Shown one piece after another: positions 41,943 to 42,033 of a DNA stretch of 42,033 nt. The notes under the pieces are model-generated. The model was not told where the DNA came from. It saw nothing but the letters and a program-made list of their open reading frames with translations, and did no database searches. Each line of letters starts with the position of its first letter. Position 1 is the stretch's first letter. The stretch comes from Bacillus sp. SD075 (GTDB lineage Bacteria > Bacillota > Bacilli > Bacillales > DSM-1321), in contig NZ_JADILK010000038.1 in the NCBI RefSeq assembly GCF_017355165.1, positions 1 to 42,033 on the forward strand, written 5' to 3'. Both the position numbers and the translations under genes were made by a program.

Positions 41943-42033
41943 TGGCGGAGAAGGAGGGATTTGAACCCTCGCGCCGCTCGCGCGACCTACACCCTTAGCA
42001 GGGGCGCCTCTTCAGCCTCTTGAGTACTTCCCC
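41943..42033 (-). tRNA. tRNA-Ser (anticodon GCU)
   Basis: Minus strand, beginning at the last base of the window with GGGGAAGTACTCAAGAGG. Anticodon GCT, class II long variable arm (GTCGCGCGAGCGGCGC), T-arm GGGTTCAAATCCC, acceptor CTTCTCC, discriminator G and encoded CCA. 91 nt including CCA. Three bases separate it from tRNA-Glu, so the two are one transcript. Confidence 0.95.

Noticed and set aside
1..42033. CRISPR array, prophage, insertion sequence or integrase
   Set aside because: No regularly spaced identical repeats, transposase or phage genes were seen anywhere in the window.

Overview
The window looks like a chromosomal segment of a low-to-medium GC, spore-forming-type Bacillaceae member. 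It has strong AGGAGG-type ribosome binding sites, many TTG starts, an S-box in front of metK, paired Zur boxes and a sigma-B type promoter. Gene order from ytqA to yteA follows, from memory, the Bacillus subtilis 'yt' region (ytqA-ytqB, ytpA, ytoA, metK, pckA, ytmB, ytmA, ytlA-ytlC-ytlD, ytkD, dps, luxS, ytjA, menCEBHDF, yteA). A Peribacillus (Bacillus simplex group) origin is my inference; no species marker is visible.

Layout. 1-3.1 kb: ytzC-like gene, an orphan SMI1/KNR4 protein, the tRNA wobble-uridine pair mnmL(ytqA)-mnmM(ytqB), and an unrecognised 131-aa protein. 3.2-6.6 kb: a YesN/AraC-type regulator with a degenerate receiver, divergent from a DUF485 plus sodium:solute symporter pair that has a near-ideal CcpA (cre) site in its leader. 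6.6-11.9 kb: ytpA, ytoA, metK with SAM riboswitch, and pckA with a CcpN-type operator. 12.0-17.3 kb: a glycan island, with UDP-ManNAc dehydrogenase and two glycosyltransferases on the minus strand and UDP-GlcNAc 2-epimerase on the plus strand. 17.4-19.9 kb: an eroded accessory stretch with a frameshifted zinc-ribbon gene, a PhnB-like protein, a TSUP permease, a DUF523 gene broken by one nonsense codon and two frameshifts, and a tandem 20-bp repeat.

19.9-28.1 kb: ytmB, ytmA, the ytlA-C-D ABC importer, ytkD, small conserved genes, dps, ytzI, luxS, yidD and a zinc-binding ABC lipoprotein behind two Zur boxes. 28.1-31.8 kb: a C4-dicarboxylate sensing set (dctB divergent from dctS-dctR) without its permease, plus a 49-aa unannotated gene. 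32.2-40.9 kb: the menaquinone operon menF-menD-menH-menB-menE-menC on the minus strand, with menA divergent. 41-42 kb: yteA, then tRNA-Glu(UUC) and tRNA-Ser(GCU) on the minus strand.

How it fits together. Several units switch on carbon source: pckA (gluconeogenesis) under CcpN, the symporter under CcpA, and dicarboxylate sensing by DctSR. metK, luxS and the two mnm genes belong to S-adenosylmethionine supply, recycling and use. The men cluster supplies the respiratory quinone. The glycan island would make UDP-ManNAcA and transfer it, but no polymerase or flippase is present. No phage, insertion sequence, transposase or CRISPR array was seen. I did not find a convincing new multi-gene system. 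The least explained items are the tandem repeat, the glycan island and the pseudo-receiver regulator.
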